A DNA stretch of 64,000 nt from DASRDU01 sp046331565 (lineage in GTDB: Bacteria; Acidobacteriota; Blastocatellia; RBC074): assembly GCA_046331565.1 (NCBI GenBank), contig JAXLQP010000001.1, positions 1,116,001 to 1,180,000 on the forward strand. The letters run 5' to 3'. Of the stretch, positions 27,495 to 36,728 are shown one piece after another. The translations under genes were made by a program, and so were the position numbers. The notes under the pieces are model-generated. The model did not search any database and was not told where the DNA came from. It was given only the letters and a program-made list of their open reading frames with translations. Position 1 is the stretch's first letter. Every line of letters begins with the position of its first letter.

Positions 27495-28697
27495 TTATTC
27501 GTTTTTCTTCAGTTCGATTTTGGCGATGGCTTCGCGGTGAACTTCGTCGGGGCCGTCGGCCAGGCGCAGCGTGCGCGCTCCGGCCCAGGCTTTGGCGAGG
27601 CCGAAATCCTGGCAGACGCCGCCGCCGCCGTGCGCCTGAATGGCGCGGTCAATGACGCGCAATGCCATATTCGGCGCGACGACTTTGATCATTGCAATTT
27701 CAGCGCGGGCTTCCTTGTTGCCGACCGTGTCCATCATCCACGCGGCTTTGAGCGTCAGCAGTCTTGCCTGTTCAATCTCCATTCTCGATTGCGCAATGTC
27801 GGCGCGGATCGTGCCCATTTCAGCCAGCGTGCGGCCAAAAGCCACGCGGGTTCTGGCGCGGTGGCACATCTCTTCAAGCGAGCGTTCGGCCAGCCCGATC
27901 AGGCGCATGCAATGATGAATGCGACCGGGGCCGAGCCGTCCCTGGGCGATTTCAAAACCGCGCCCTTCGCCAAGCAGGATGTTCGATGCGGGCACGCGCA
28001 CGTTTTCAAAGATCACTTCGGCGTGACCGTGCGGCGCGTCGTCGTAACCAAACACCGTCAGCATTCGTTTGACCGTCACGCCCGGCGCATCCATCGGCAC
28101 CAGAATCATTGACTGCTGCTTGTGCTTCGGCCCGGTCGGGTCGGTCTTGCCCATAAAGATCGCCACCTTGCAGCGCGGATCGCCTGCGCCCGATGTCCAC
28201 CACTTGCGCCCGTTGATGACGTATTCATCGCCCTGTCGTTCAATGCGCGCCTGAATGTTGGTCGCGTCTGACGAAGCGACTTCGGGTTCGGTCATCGCAA
28301 AGCACGAACGAATTTCACCATTGAGCAGCGGCCTGAGCCATTGTTCCTTTTGTTCTTCGCTGCCGTAACGCACCAGCACTTCCATATTGCCGGTGTCGGG
28401 CGCGGAGCAGTTGAAAACTTCAGAAGCCATGACTGAGCGGCCCATGATTTCGCACAGCGGCGCGTATTCCAGATTGGTCAGGCCCGCGCCGTATTCGCAT
28501 TCGGGCAGAAACAGATTCCACAATCCGGCGGCTTTGGCCTTCGGTTTGAGGTCTTCGATGATCTGCACCGGCTGCCAGCGGTCGCCTTCAGCAATCTGGG
28601 CAAAAAAGGTTTCCTCGTTCGGATAAATGTAAGCGACCATGAAGTCCTGGAGCTTCTGCTGAAGCTCTCTGACTTTGGGAGAGTATGCAAAGTCCAT
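27495..28697 (-). CDS. acyl-CoA dehydrogenase family protein
   Basis: The 400-residue protein matches the acyl-CoA dehydrogenase fold: a helical N-terminal domain, the middle beta-domain with CFAMTEPEVASSDATN and INGRKWWTSGAG, and the C-terminal helical domain with GRIHHCMRLIGLAERSLE and IQAHGGGGVCQDF. It would dehydrogenate an acyl-CoA using FAD. The subgroup resembles ACAD10/11-like and branched-chain or aromatic acyl-CoA enzymes; the substrate cannot be told. AAAGGAAAG precedes the ATG. An operator-like palindrome lies about 90 bases upstream. Confidence 0.88.
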   Translation of the reverse strand: MDFAYSPKVRELQQKLQDFMVAYIYPNEETFFAQIAEGDRWQPVQIIEDLKPKAKAAGLWNLFLPECEYGAGLTNLEYAPLCEIMGRSVMASEVFNCSAPDTGNMEVLVRYGSEEQKEQWLRPLLNGEIRSCFAMTEPEVASSDATNIQARIERQGDEYVINGRKWWTSGAGDPRCKVAIFMGKTDPTGPKHKQQSMILVPMDAPGVTVKRMLTVFGYDDAPHGHAEVIFENVRVPASNILLGEGRGFEIAQGRLGPGRIHHCMRLIGLAERSLEEMCHRARTRVAFGRTLAEMGTIRADIAQSRMEIEQARLLTLKAAWMMDTVGNKEARAEIAMIKVVAPNMALRVIDRAIQAHGGGGVCQDFGLAKAWAGARTLRLADGPDEVHREAIAKIELKKNE

Positions 28698-28785
28698 AAT
28701 CAGTTCTTTCCTTTGTTCTCAGGCCTCCGGGCAGCCTGTCGCGGATAGTTGTTAACAACAGATTGAAATGACGGATGGGCGTACA

Positions 28786-28811
28786 GCTTACCATCCAATC
28801 GGTCGGTAAGC
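28786..28811. promoter_or_regulatory. 26-bp operator-like palindrome between divergent genes
   Basis: GCTTACC at 28786 and GGTAAGC ending at 28811 flank a partly symmetric centre (ATCCAATCGGTC); ten of thirteen half-site positions match. It resembles TetR-family operators that control acyl-CoA dehydrogenase genes. No regulator gene is adjacent. Confidence 0.45.
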
Positions 28812-28903
28812 GAGACTGGCGCAATGGATTTCATCAGGATATGATTTGTCCGCCTTACTGAAATTTTCTGAACCTGACCATCCCCGATCCTGGAGAAACT
28901 GAC

Positions 28904-30565
28904 ATGAAACAAAGACTGTTTCTGCTTCCGTTCCTGTTGCTGCTGGCGCTCGCCGCTTCATTGCCCGTTTACGCACAACAGACCGCGCCCGCTCAGGCGC
29001 AGCCCGAAACGCAGATGCTGGCAATGCGCGACGGCGTGAAACTGGCGACTGATATTTATCTGCCCGAAGGCAAAGGCCCCTGGCCGGTGATTCTGGTGCG
29101 CACGCCTTACGGCAAAAGCGGCGCAATGATGGGCGGGCAGAACAAACAATGGACGACGAATGGTTACGCTTACGTCATTCAGGATTGTCGCGGCACCGGC
29201 AAGAGTGAAGGCAAATATATGCCGTTTATGGATGACCATTTTGACGGCTACGACACTGTCGAATGGGCCGCGAAACAGGCGTGGGCCAATGGCAAAGTCG
29301 GAATGACCGGCGCTTCAGCGATGGGCATCACGGCGAATCAGGCGGCAATCACCGCGCCGCCGCATCTGGTGGCGATTTACACGATTGTCGCTCCGGCGAG
29401 CGCCTATCAGCACGCGGTTTATACGGGCGGCATCTTTCGCAAGGAGATGAACGAAAACTGGCTGAAGGCGCAGAAGGCCCTCGACGTGCTGGCGCTGACC
29501 TTTCAGCATTACAGCCAGGACGGTTATCTCGACATCCGCGAAGGCCGCAAGCACTGGGAACAGGTGCAGGTTCCGGCTTACAACCAGGGCGGCTGGTACG
29601 ACATTTTTGTGCAGGGCAACATTGATAACTTCGTCGGCCTGCAAAGTCAGGGCGGCGGGCTTGCGGCTGGCAATCAGAAACTGATGATGGGGCCATGGGC
29701 GCACGGCAAGGTTGAAGAAGTCACTTACCCGGCCAACTCGGCGCAACCCGGCAACCGCGAAGCCCTGCGCTGGTTCGATTACTGGCTCAAGGGCGTCAAC
29801 AACGGAATTATGGATGAACCGCCGGTCAGATATTACGTGATGGGCGACACGACTGACCCGAAAGCGCCGGGCAACGAATGGCGCACGGCGATGTCGTGGC
29901 CCGTTCCGGCTAAAGTCACTTCGTACTTTCTCGCTCCGAACGGACAGTTGAGCGAAAAGATTCCGGCTGATGACAAAGGCAGCAGCACATATCAGTACGA
30001 TCCGAAAAATCCCGTGCCGACGATTGGCGGCGCCAATCTGTTTGCGAAAAAAGGCCCGATGGATCAGCGCGCCATCGGTGATCGTAAGGACGTGCTGAAG
30101 TTTCAGACCGCGCCGCTTGAAGTCCCGGTTGAAGTCACCGGCCCGTTGACCGTTGAGTTGTGGGCCGAATCAGACTGCCCCGACACTGACTGGATTGCGA
30201 AACTGGTTGACGTTTATCCCGACGGCACTGAAAGACTGGTGCAGGATTCAGGATTGCGCGCGCGCTTTCGTGAAGGCTTCGATCACGAAGTGATGATGAA
30301 AAAAGGCGAGGTTTACAAATTCAAAATTGATCTGTGGTCAACCAGCCTGGTCTTTAATAAAGGCCATCGCATCGCGGTTCACATCAGCAGCTCAAATGAT
30401 CCGCGCTTCGATCCGAACCCGAACACCGGCAAACCGATGCGCGCCGACAACGAAACCCGCGTCGCAACGAACACCATTCATTTCAGCCGCAAACATCCGT
30501 CCCGCATCCTGCTGCCGATGGTGAAAGTTTACAAGCAGCCGACAGCAGGCGGAGGCCAGCAATAG
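28904..30565 (+). CDS. secreted CocE/NonD family alpha/beta-hydrolase
   Basis: The 553-residue protein has a signal peptide (~residues 1-25, ending VYAQQ). An alpha/beta-hydrolase of the S15/CocE type follows, with VRTPYGKSG, QDCRGTGKSEG and the nucleophile in TGASAMG (GxSxxG). A catalytic His is plausible in GPWAHG. The C-terminal beta-sandwich typical of CocE contains NPNTGKP. Members cleave esters, beta-lactam or X-Pro peptide bonds; the substrate is not predictable. The ATG follows CCTGGAGAAACTGAC. It diverges from the acyl-CoA dehydrogenase gene. Confidence 0.85.
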   Translation: MKQRLFLLPFLLLLALAASLPVYAQQTAPAQAQPETQMLAMRDGVKLATDIYLPEGKGPWPVILVRTPYGKSGAMMGGQNKQWTTNGYAYVIQDCRGTGKSEGKYMPFMDDHFDGYDTVEWAAKQAWANGKVGMTGASAMGITANQAAITAPPHLVAIYTIVAPASAYQHAVYTGGIFRKEMNENWLKAQKALDVLALTFQHYSQDGYLDIREGRKHWEQVQVPAYNQGGWYDIFVQGNIDNFVGLQSQGGGLAAGNQKLMMGPWAHGKVEEVTYPANSAQPGNREALRWFDYWLKGVNNGIMDEPPVRYYVMGDTTDPKAPGNEWRTAMSWPVPAKVTSYFLAPNGQLSEKIPADDKGSSTYQYDPKNPVPTIGGANLFAKKGPMDQRAIGDRKDVLKFQTAPLEVPVEVTGPLTVELWAESDCPDTDWIAKLVDVYPDGTERLVQDSGLRARFREGFDHEVMMKKGEVYKFKIDLWSTSLVFNKGHRIAVHISSSNDPRFDPNPNTGKPMRADNETRVATNTIHFSRKHPSRILLPMVKVYKQPTAGGGQQ

Positions 30566-30604
30566 CGGCTGAAACAAACCACAGTCCCCTCTCTCTTATT
30601 TCCT

Positions 30605-30650
30605 TCTCTGTGCCTCTGCGAGAAATCAGGCTCACGCAGAGGCACAGAGA
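30605..30650. repeat. hairpin with 8-nt periodic arms (CTCTGTGC/CTCTGCGA)
   Basis: TCTCTGTGCCTCTGCG pairs exactly with CGCAGAGGCACAGAGA around a 14-base loop, with further weaker complementarity outside. A related element lies at 48734-48794. It follows the CocE-type hydrolase gene. Confidence 0.7.
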
Positions 30651-30818
30651 AAACCAGAGAAAAGAGTTTCATACAGAGGCGAAGAGACGCAGAGAATTGC
30701 AGGCTCAATTCTGGCGCTCATCCGCAACACCCTGTATCATCAGTCCGACTGCACGCAGCAGTTCTGACGCATCATCAATCACATTCTCATTAATTCAGCA
30801 TCGCGGAGGTTGCAGCTC

Positions 30819-33800
30819 GTGAAACGTCGCCTTCAGCTTCTGACCCTCGTCGTCGCGCTCATCAGCCTGCATTTTTATCTGCGCACCGTGACCGCGCAGA
30901 CACAACCTGTCAGGTCAGCCAGGCCGGTTGATTTCAATCGTGAAATTCGCCCGATTCTTTCTGACAATTGTTTTGCCTGTCACGGGCCGGACGAAAAGCA
31001 GCGCATGGCGCGGCTGCGCCTGGACACCAAAGAAGGCGCGTTCAGCAAATCCGGCGTCATCATTCCCGGCGATGCCGAAAACAGCCGCCTCATCAAACGC
31101 ATCTCTTCCAGCAACCCGAATACAGTCATGCCGCCGCCTGATTCCGGCCACAAGCTGACCGAACAGCAGATCAGCCTGATCAGACGCTGGGTGGCTGAAG
31201 GCGCGCAATGGACTGAACACTGGGCCTACAGCGCGCCGCGCCGCGTCGAACCGCCGTCAGTGAGCAATCCCGCGTGGATTCGCAATCCGATTGATAACTT
31301 CGTTCTGGCGCGACTGGACAAGGAAGGGCTGAAGCCCGCGCCCGAAGCCGACAAAACCACACTGATTCGTCGCGTCACGCTTGATCTGACCGGACTGCCG
31401 CCGACGCTGGCTGAAGTTGACGCATTCCTCGCTGACAAATCGCCGGACGCTTACGAAAAACTGGTTGACCGTTTGCTTGCCAGCCCGCGATACGGCGAGC
31501 GAATGGCGATGCAGTGGCTGGACCTGGCGCGCTATGCCGACACGCATGGTTATCACATTGACAGCCACCGCGACATGTGGCCCTGGCGCGACTGGCTGAT
31601 CAGATCATTCAATGCCAACAAGCCGTTCGACCAGTTTACGATTGAACAACTCGCGGGCGACCTGCTGCCCGATGCCACGCTCGATCAGAAAATCGCGTCG
31701 GGTTTCAATCGCAACCACATCATCAATTTTGAAGGCGGCGCGATTCCCGAAGAGTATCAGATTGAATATGTCGTTGATCGCGTCGAAACCACTGCGAATA
31801 CGTGGATGGCCATGACGATGGGATGTGCGCGCTGCCATTCGCACAAATACGATCCGATTTCGCAGAAGGAGTTCTATCAGTTCTTCGCTTTCTTCAACAA
31901 CGTGGCCGAGCAGGGTCTGGACGGGCAAAGGGGAAACGCCAGGCCATTTCTGCCGCTGCCGACTGAAGCGCAGAAAGCACGGCAGGAAGAATTGAACAAC
32001 GCCATCAAAGCCCGCGAAGCCGCGCTTTCAGATCAGAACATCGCGCCCCTGCTTGAACAGTGGGAACGCGAACACGCGGGCAAAATCGCCCTCGCGCCGC
32101 GTCACGACCTGCTGGCTTATTACAACCTCGATGGCAGCCTCGCTGACGCTTCAGGCCGCGATCAGCACGGCAGAACCGTGAAAGGCGATCCGACCTTTGG
32201 CGGCGGAATGGTCAGCCGCGCAGTCTTCTTTGACGGGCAGACGCAGGTCAGTTTCGGCAACGTCGGCGCATTTGAAGACAACAAACCGTTCACGCTGGCC
32301 GCGTGGTTGCGCCCCGGACTTGGCAAACTCAGCAATCACGTCTTTCAGAAAATCGCTGATGAACAGACGCGGCGCGGTTATGAAGTGTTTTTTGATCGCA
32401 CGCAGCTTGTTGACATTCAGCGGTGGGCGGCGCCGCTCACCATTCGCCTGACTTCAAACCGACCTGACAGCGCAATTGAGGTGCGCACCAGAGAGCTGTT
32501 TGTCAGCAGCGAATGGAAACACCTGACCATCACTTATGACGGTTCAGGCAAAGCCGCAGGCGTGCAGGTTTATCTGAATGGCAAAGCCGCCGAACTTGAA
32601 ATCATCAGGGACATGCTGCAGGGCACAATCAGCAGCAACGCTGAATTTGAAATTGGCAGCCTGCGGGCCGGACATGCTTACAGTGGCGGCATTGATGACC
32701 TGCGGCTTTATGGTTGCGCGCTCAGGGCTGATGAAATCAGCGATCTGGCGGTGAACTTCCCGATCAGAACAATCCTGTCCGGCGTCAGCGGCAAACGCAC
32801 AAAGGATGAAAGCGACCGCTTGCGCGAATATTTTCTGACTTACGTTGCGCCCGCTGAACTCAGGCAGCAGCACGCCGAACTGAAACAACTGCGCAAGGAG
32901 AAAGAATCGCTTGAGAAAACCATTGTCAGCGTGATGGTGATGAATGAACTCGAAAAGCCGCGCGACACTTTCATTCTGGCTCGCGGTGATTACCGCAACA
33001 AAACCGAAAAGGTTTCGCCCGGCGTGCCGTCGGTGCTGCCGCCACTGCCAAAGAATGCGCCGCTCAATCGCCTGACGCTGGCGAAATGGCTGACCGATCC
33101 GAATCATCCGCTGACCGCGCGCGTCGCGGTGAATCGTTACTGGCAGATGTATTTCGGTCCGGGCCTGGTCAAAACCGCTGAAGATTTCGGTTCGCAGGGT
33201 GAACCGCCGGTGCATCCCGAACTGCTCGACTGGCTGGCGACTGAATTCATCCGCACCGGCTGGAACATCAAAGCGATGCAGAAGCTGATCGTGACTTCGG
33301 CGACTTACCGGCAGGTATCAAAAGTCACGCCCGCGCTCGTTGAACGTGATCCTGAAAACCGCCTGCTGGCGCACGGCCCGCGTTTCAGAATGCCCGCTGA
33401 AATGGTGCGCGACAATGCGCTCGCGGTGAGCGGCCTGCTGCACGAAAAGATCGGCGGGCCTTCGGTGCTGCCTTATCATCCGAAAGGTTTGTGGGAAGAG
33501 ATGGCTTTCGGTGACGGCTTTTCGGCGCAGGAGTACGTGCAAAGTCACGGAGCCGATCTGTATCGCCGTTCGATGTACACCTTCTGGAAGCGCACCGTGC
33601 CGCCGCCAACGCTGGTGACATTCGACGCGCCCGACCGCGAAAAATGCGTCGCCCGCCGTCCGCTGACCAACACGCCCTTGCAGGCGCTGATTCTGATGAA
33701 CGATCCGACTTACATCGAAGCCGCCCGCGCCCTGGCGACCAGAACGCTGCACGACGGCGGCAGAGATGCGAACAGTCGCCTCACGTTTGCCTTTCGCCAG

Positions 33801-34019
33801 GCCACCGCGCGCAAACCCGCGACTGAAGAACTGCGCGTGCTGAATGAGTTACTGAAACAACAACTCACGCGTTATCGCAGCGATCAGAAAGCGGCTGAGC
33901 AGTTGCTGAAAGTCGGCGAGTCGCCGGTTGACGCCAGGCTGGATAAAACCGAACTCGCGGCGTGGACAATGGTGATGAGCGCGATTCTCAACCTGGATGA
34001 GACGATTACGAAGGAGTAA
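30819..34019 (+). CDS. planctomycete-type cytochrome c / DUF1549 / DUF1553 secreted protein with LamG-like domain
   Basis: GGAGG at 30805-30809 fits a GTG start at 30819 (1066 residues); the TTG at 30810 touches the site. A signal peptide is followed by a cytochrome domain with CFACH, DUF1549 (from about residue 130, HWAYSAP to ARCHSHKYDP), a LamG/concanavalin-like domain at about 425-650 and the DUF1553 domain (LTARVAVNRYW, RRPLTNTPLQAL) to the end. These very large secreted proteins are common in Planctomycetes, Verrucomicrobia and Acidobacteria; a role in polysaccharide use is suspected. Its usual DUF1501 partner is 2.7 kb downstream. Confidence 0.87.
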   Translation: MKRRLQLLTLVVALISLHFYLRTVTAQTQPVRSARPVDFNREIRPILSDNCFACHGPDEKQRMARLRLDTKEGAFSKSGVIIPGDAENSRLIKRISSSNPNTVMPPPDSGHKLTEQQISLIRRWVAEGAQWTEHWAYSAPRRVEPPSVSNPAWIRNPIDNFVLARLDKEGLKPAPEADKTTLIRRVTLDLTGLPPTLAEVDAFLADKSPDAYEKLVDRLLASPRYGERMAMQWLDLARYADTHGYHIDSHRDMWPWRDWLIRSFNANKPFDQFTIEQLAGDLLPDATLDQKIASGFNRNHIINFEGGAIPEEYQIEYVVDRVETTANTWMAMTMGCARCHSHKYDPISQKEFYQFFAFFNNVAEQGLDGQRGNARPFLPLPTEAQKARQEELNNAIKAREAALSDQNIAPLLEQWEREHAGKIALAPRHDLLAYYNLDGSLADASGRDQHGRTVKGDPTFGGGMVSRAVFFDGQTQVSFGNVGAFEDNKPFTLAAWLRPGLGKLSNHVFQKIADEQTRRGYEVFFDRTQLVDIQRWAAPLTIRLTSNRPDSAIEVRTRELFVSSEWKHLTITYDGSGKAAGVQVYLNGKAAELEIIRDMLQGTISSNAEFEIGSLRAGHAYSGGIDDLRLYGCALRADEISDLAVNFPIRTILSGVSGKRTKDESDRLREYFLTYVAPAELRQQHAELKQLRKEKESLEKTIVSVMVMNELEKPRDTFILARGDYRNKTEKVSPGVPSVLPPLPKNAPLNRLTLAKWLTDPNHPLTARVAVNRYWQMYFGPGLVKTAEDFGSQGEPPVHPELLDWLATEFIRTGWNIKAMQKLIVTSATYRQVSKVTPALVERDPENRLLAHGPRFRMPAEMVRDNALAVSGLLHEKIGGPSVLPYHPKGLWEEMAFGDGFSAQEYVQSHGADLYRRSMYTFWKRTVPPPTLVTFDAPDREKCVARRPLTNTPLQALILMNDPTYIEAARALATRTLHDGGRDANSRLTFAFRQATARKPATEELRVLNELLKQQLTRYRSDQKAAEQLLKVGESPVDARLDKTELAAWTMVMSAILNLDETITKE

Positions 34020-34055
34020 AGTGGCCGCAGCCCCGCAGCGAAAGGAGTGGTTGCC

Positions 34056-34418
34056 ATGTCAGTTACGATTACACTTCCCGACCCGCTTTCTGAGAGGTTG
34101 CAGAATGAAGCGCAGGCCCGCAGCCAGTCGGCTGAGGCCCTGGCGGTTGAGTTGCTCAATCAGGCTTTGACAGACAGCTCTGATCAGGAACTGGCGGCCC
34201 TGATTGCCAGAATCAGGGCAACACCGCCAAACCCGGCTAATCAGTTCGTCCTGGAACCTGGAATGCAATCGCTGACCGAATACCTGTCCTCCAGCCTCGC
34301 ATCAGAAGACCTGAATGAAGAATTCGATCTGGAAGAGTGGCAGCGCAACTGGAATGCTGTGGAAGCCGGAATGAAGGGCATTGACCGGGCAAACGACATT
34401 GCCGAAGGGCTGGAATAG
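34056..34418 (+). CDS. ribbon-helix-helix-like antitoxin
   Basis: From the ATG at 34056 (AAAGGAG eight bases before) the protein has 120 residues. The first ~50 residues, beginning SVTITLPDPLSERL and including SQSAEALAVELL, look like a ribbon-helix-helix DNA-binding module. The acidic C-terminal part would bind the toxin. The broken PIN toxin gene starts two bases after its stop, the usual VapBC arrangement. The antitoxin frame is intact. Confidence 0.7.
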   Translation: MSVTITLPDPLSERLQNEAQARSQSAEALAVELLNQALTDSSDQELAALIARIRATPPNPANQFVLEPGMQSLTEYLSSSLASEDLNEEFDLEEWQRNWNAVEAGMKGIDRANDIAEGLE

Positions 34419-34420
34419 GT

Positions 34421-34822
34421 ATGGCGCGCTACCTGCTTGACACCAACCACGCTTCGCCGCTGGTCACACTTCATCATCCGCTGCGACGACGTGTTCTTTC
34501 CGCTCTTCAGTCGGGACATGAATTTGCTGTCTGTGTTCCTGTGCTGAGCGAAGTCTGGTATGGCATCAGCCTGTTGCCGCGTGCGAAGCAGAACCGTTAG
34601 GAATAGCAGAAGCTGGCAGGCTGGCTGCCCTGCTTTGTCACAGACAGGGCGGATGCAGAATACGCAGCGGAGTTGCGCCTGCTGTTGCGGCATCAGGGAC
34701 GGCAACTGGCGCTGGCTGATGCGCTGATTGCCACGATTGCGGTTCGTTACCAGTTGGTTCTGCTGACCAGTGACAACGATTTCAATTCCGTACCGGCGCT
34801 CTCTCAGGAAAACTGGTTATAA
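34421..34822 (+). pseudogene. PIN-domain toxin (VapC-like) with two in-frame stops
   Basis: The frame from the ATG at 34421 to the TAA at 34820-34822 spells a 134-codon PIN protein: YLLDTNHASPL at the start, a VLSEVWYG segment with the conserved Glu, then LALADALIATIA and LLTSDNDFNSV with the C-terminal acidic residues. TAG codons at 34598-34600 and 34604-34606 cut it after residue 59. An active endoribonuclease is therefore not expected. No frameshift is needed to join the halves. Confidence 0.8.
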
Positions 34823-34901
34823 CCGCTGCCACGCTGTCGTATGTTGTCGCAGGATAATGACCTTCTGAAAATCGTAAATAACATTGAGGAGAATTGATTC
34901 C

Positions 34902-35672
34902 ATGCAACCAGTCCAGACACCATCGAGCGTTCGTGAACAGGTTTCAGCCGAAGAGTGGCAGGCGCGCGTTGACCTGGCGGCGCTCTACCGCCTGACGGCG
35001 CTTTATAAATGGGATGATCTCGTCTTCACGCACATTTCGATGCGCGTGCCGGGGCCGGAGCATCACTTTCTGATCAATCCTTACGGCTTCCTGTTTGAAG
35101 AGATTACTGCGTCGAGTCTGGTGAAAGTTGACCTGCAGGGCAACATCGTGATGGAGACGCCGCATTTCATCAATCCGGCAGGCTTCACGATTCACAGCGC
35201 CGTGCACGAAGCCCGCGCGGATGCGCTGTGTGTCTTTCACACGCACACGCTGGCCGGAGTTGCGGTCTCGGCGCAGAAAAACGGACTGCTGCCGATTTCG
35301 CAGCATTCGCTCTTTCCGCTTTCATCAATTGGCTACCACGATTACGAAGGGCTGGCACTGAACGAAGCCGAGAAGCCTCGTCTGGTGGCTGACCTGGGCA
35401 ACAACCGCGCGCTGATCCTGCGCAATCACGGACTGCTGACGGTCGGGCGCAATGCGGCTGAAGCGTTTCTGGCCATGTACACGCTCGAAGCCTCCTGTCG
35501 CATTCAGGTCATGGCGCAGTCAGGCGGTACTGAACTGACGATGATTGCCGATCCGATTCTGAAAGGCATTCAGGCTCAGGCTGAACAGGTGACGAAAGGG
35601 ATGGGCGGCAATCTGGTCTGGCCCGCGCTGCTGCGCAAGCTCGACCGTGTTGATCCGACTTATCAGGAGTAA
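34902..35672 (+). CDS. class II aldolase/adducin family protein
   Basis: The ATG at 34902 follows GAGGAGAATTGATTC and gives 256 residues. The metal-binding FHTHT motif is near residue 110 and RNHGLLTVG near 175, as in zinc-dependent class II aldolases. The family cleaves or decarboxylates sugar phosphates, but the adducin-like branch to which this belongs has few known substrates. It sits between the dead toxin gene and the frameshifted nuclease and is the only intact enzyme gene in the block. Confidence 0.82.
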   Translation: MQPVQTPSSVREQVSAEEWQARVDLAALYRLTALYKWDDLVFTHISMRVPGPEHHFLINPYGFLFEEITASSLVKVDLQGNIVMETPHFINPAGFTIHSAVHEARADALCVFHTHTLAGVAVSAQKNGLLPISQHSLFPLSSIGYHDYEGLALNEAEKPRLVADLGNNRALILRNHGLLTVGRNAAEAFLAMYTLEASCRIQVMAQSGGTELTMIADPILKGIQAQAEQVTKGMGGNLVWPALLRKLDRVDPTYQE

Positions 35673-35699
35673 AATTGTCTCGCAGCTATTTGACAGGCA

Positions 35700-36706
35700 A
35701 TGGCTGAGATCACCAACCCGCACGACAGATTCTTCAAGGAACTGCTCGGACAGCCTGCCATTGCGGCGGATTTTCTGATCAATTACCTGCCGCCGGAAGT
35801 TGTCGCGGTGCTTGATCTGAGCGCGCCTGAGCCGGTGCGCGATGCGTTCATTGATCCCGAACTGCAGCAGCATTTTTCAGACCTGCTTTACCGGGTCAGA
35901 ATGCGCGATGGCGATGCCGCTTTCGTCTACGTGCTGTTCGAGCATAAAAGCGCGCCGAACAAACTTGTGGCCTTTCAACTGCTGCGCTATCTGGTGCGCA
36001 TCTGGGAAAGGCTGGTGACTGACAACAACGGACAGTTGCCGCCGATTTATCCCTCTTTCATCACGGTCTGGCGCGCTGGAATGTGAAACTGAACTTCCGG
36101 TCGCTCGTCGCAGTGGCTGATGATTCGCCGCTGCTCAGACATGTGCCGGAGTTTGAGTATTATCTGATTGATCTGGCGGCGATTGACGAGGCTGAGTTGA
36201 AAGGCGCGCCGTATCTGCGTGCCGGGCTGATGCTGTTCCGCAACATCTTCAGCCGTGAATTGAAACGGCGGCGGCCTGAGATTTTCAGACAGCTCAGCAC
36301 TGAGCCTGAACAGTCGCTGGTCGAACACCTGCGAACGCTGATTGCTTATCTCAGCCACGCCCGTGATGAAATCAGCCCCGCAGAGATCAGACAATCACTG
36401 GAACAAACATTCATCAGACAGGGAGGCAGTATGCAGTCAATCGTGGATGAGTGGATCGCCGAAAAAATCGAAGGCGGCAGACTGAGAGGCATCGAGGAAG
36501 GCAGAGAGGAAGGCAGGGTTGAGGGCCTGACTTTACTCACGCTGCGACAGATTCAGAAGAAGCTCGGCAGTCTTCCTGAAGTCACGCATGAACAGATCAG
36601 TCACCTCTCTGCCGAACAACTTGAAGACCTCGGCGTAGCCCTGCTTGATTTCAATTCAATGGCTGATCTCGAAGACTGGCTGCGGCAGCAGCAACATACG
36701 AATTGA
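35700..36706 (+). pseudogene. Rpn family nuclease (YhgA-like, PD-(D/E)xK), frameshifted
   Basis: The first frame (35700-36086) starts MAEITNPHDRFFKELL and runs through LLYRVRMRDGDAAFVYVLFEHKS, the nuclease core. It goes out of phase near 36048-36060, where PPIYP should lead to HHGLARWNV. The second frame (open from 36083) resumes there and continues to 36706 with the C-terminal helical region. Inserting one base near 36052 restores a single protein of about 335 residues. Rpn proteins promote recA-independent recombination and are often present in many copies. Confidence 0.75.
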
Positions 36707-36728
36707 GTGGTGACAAACCTGAAATGAG

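Noticed and set aside
34902..35672. Class II aldolase as the signature enzyme of the BMC locus
   Set aside because: It is 5 kb away, on the other strand, inside a separate decaying block, and belongs to the adducin-like branch rather than a clear fuculose-phosphate aldolase.
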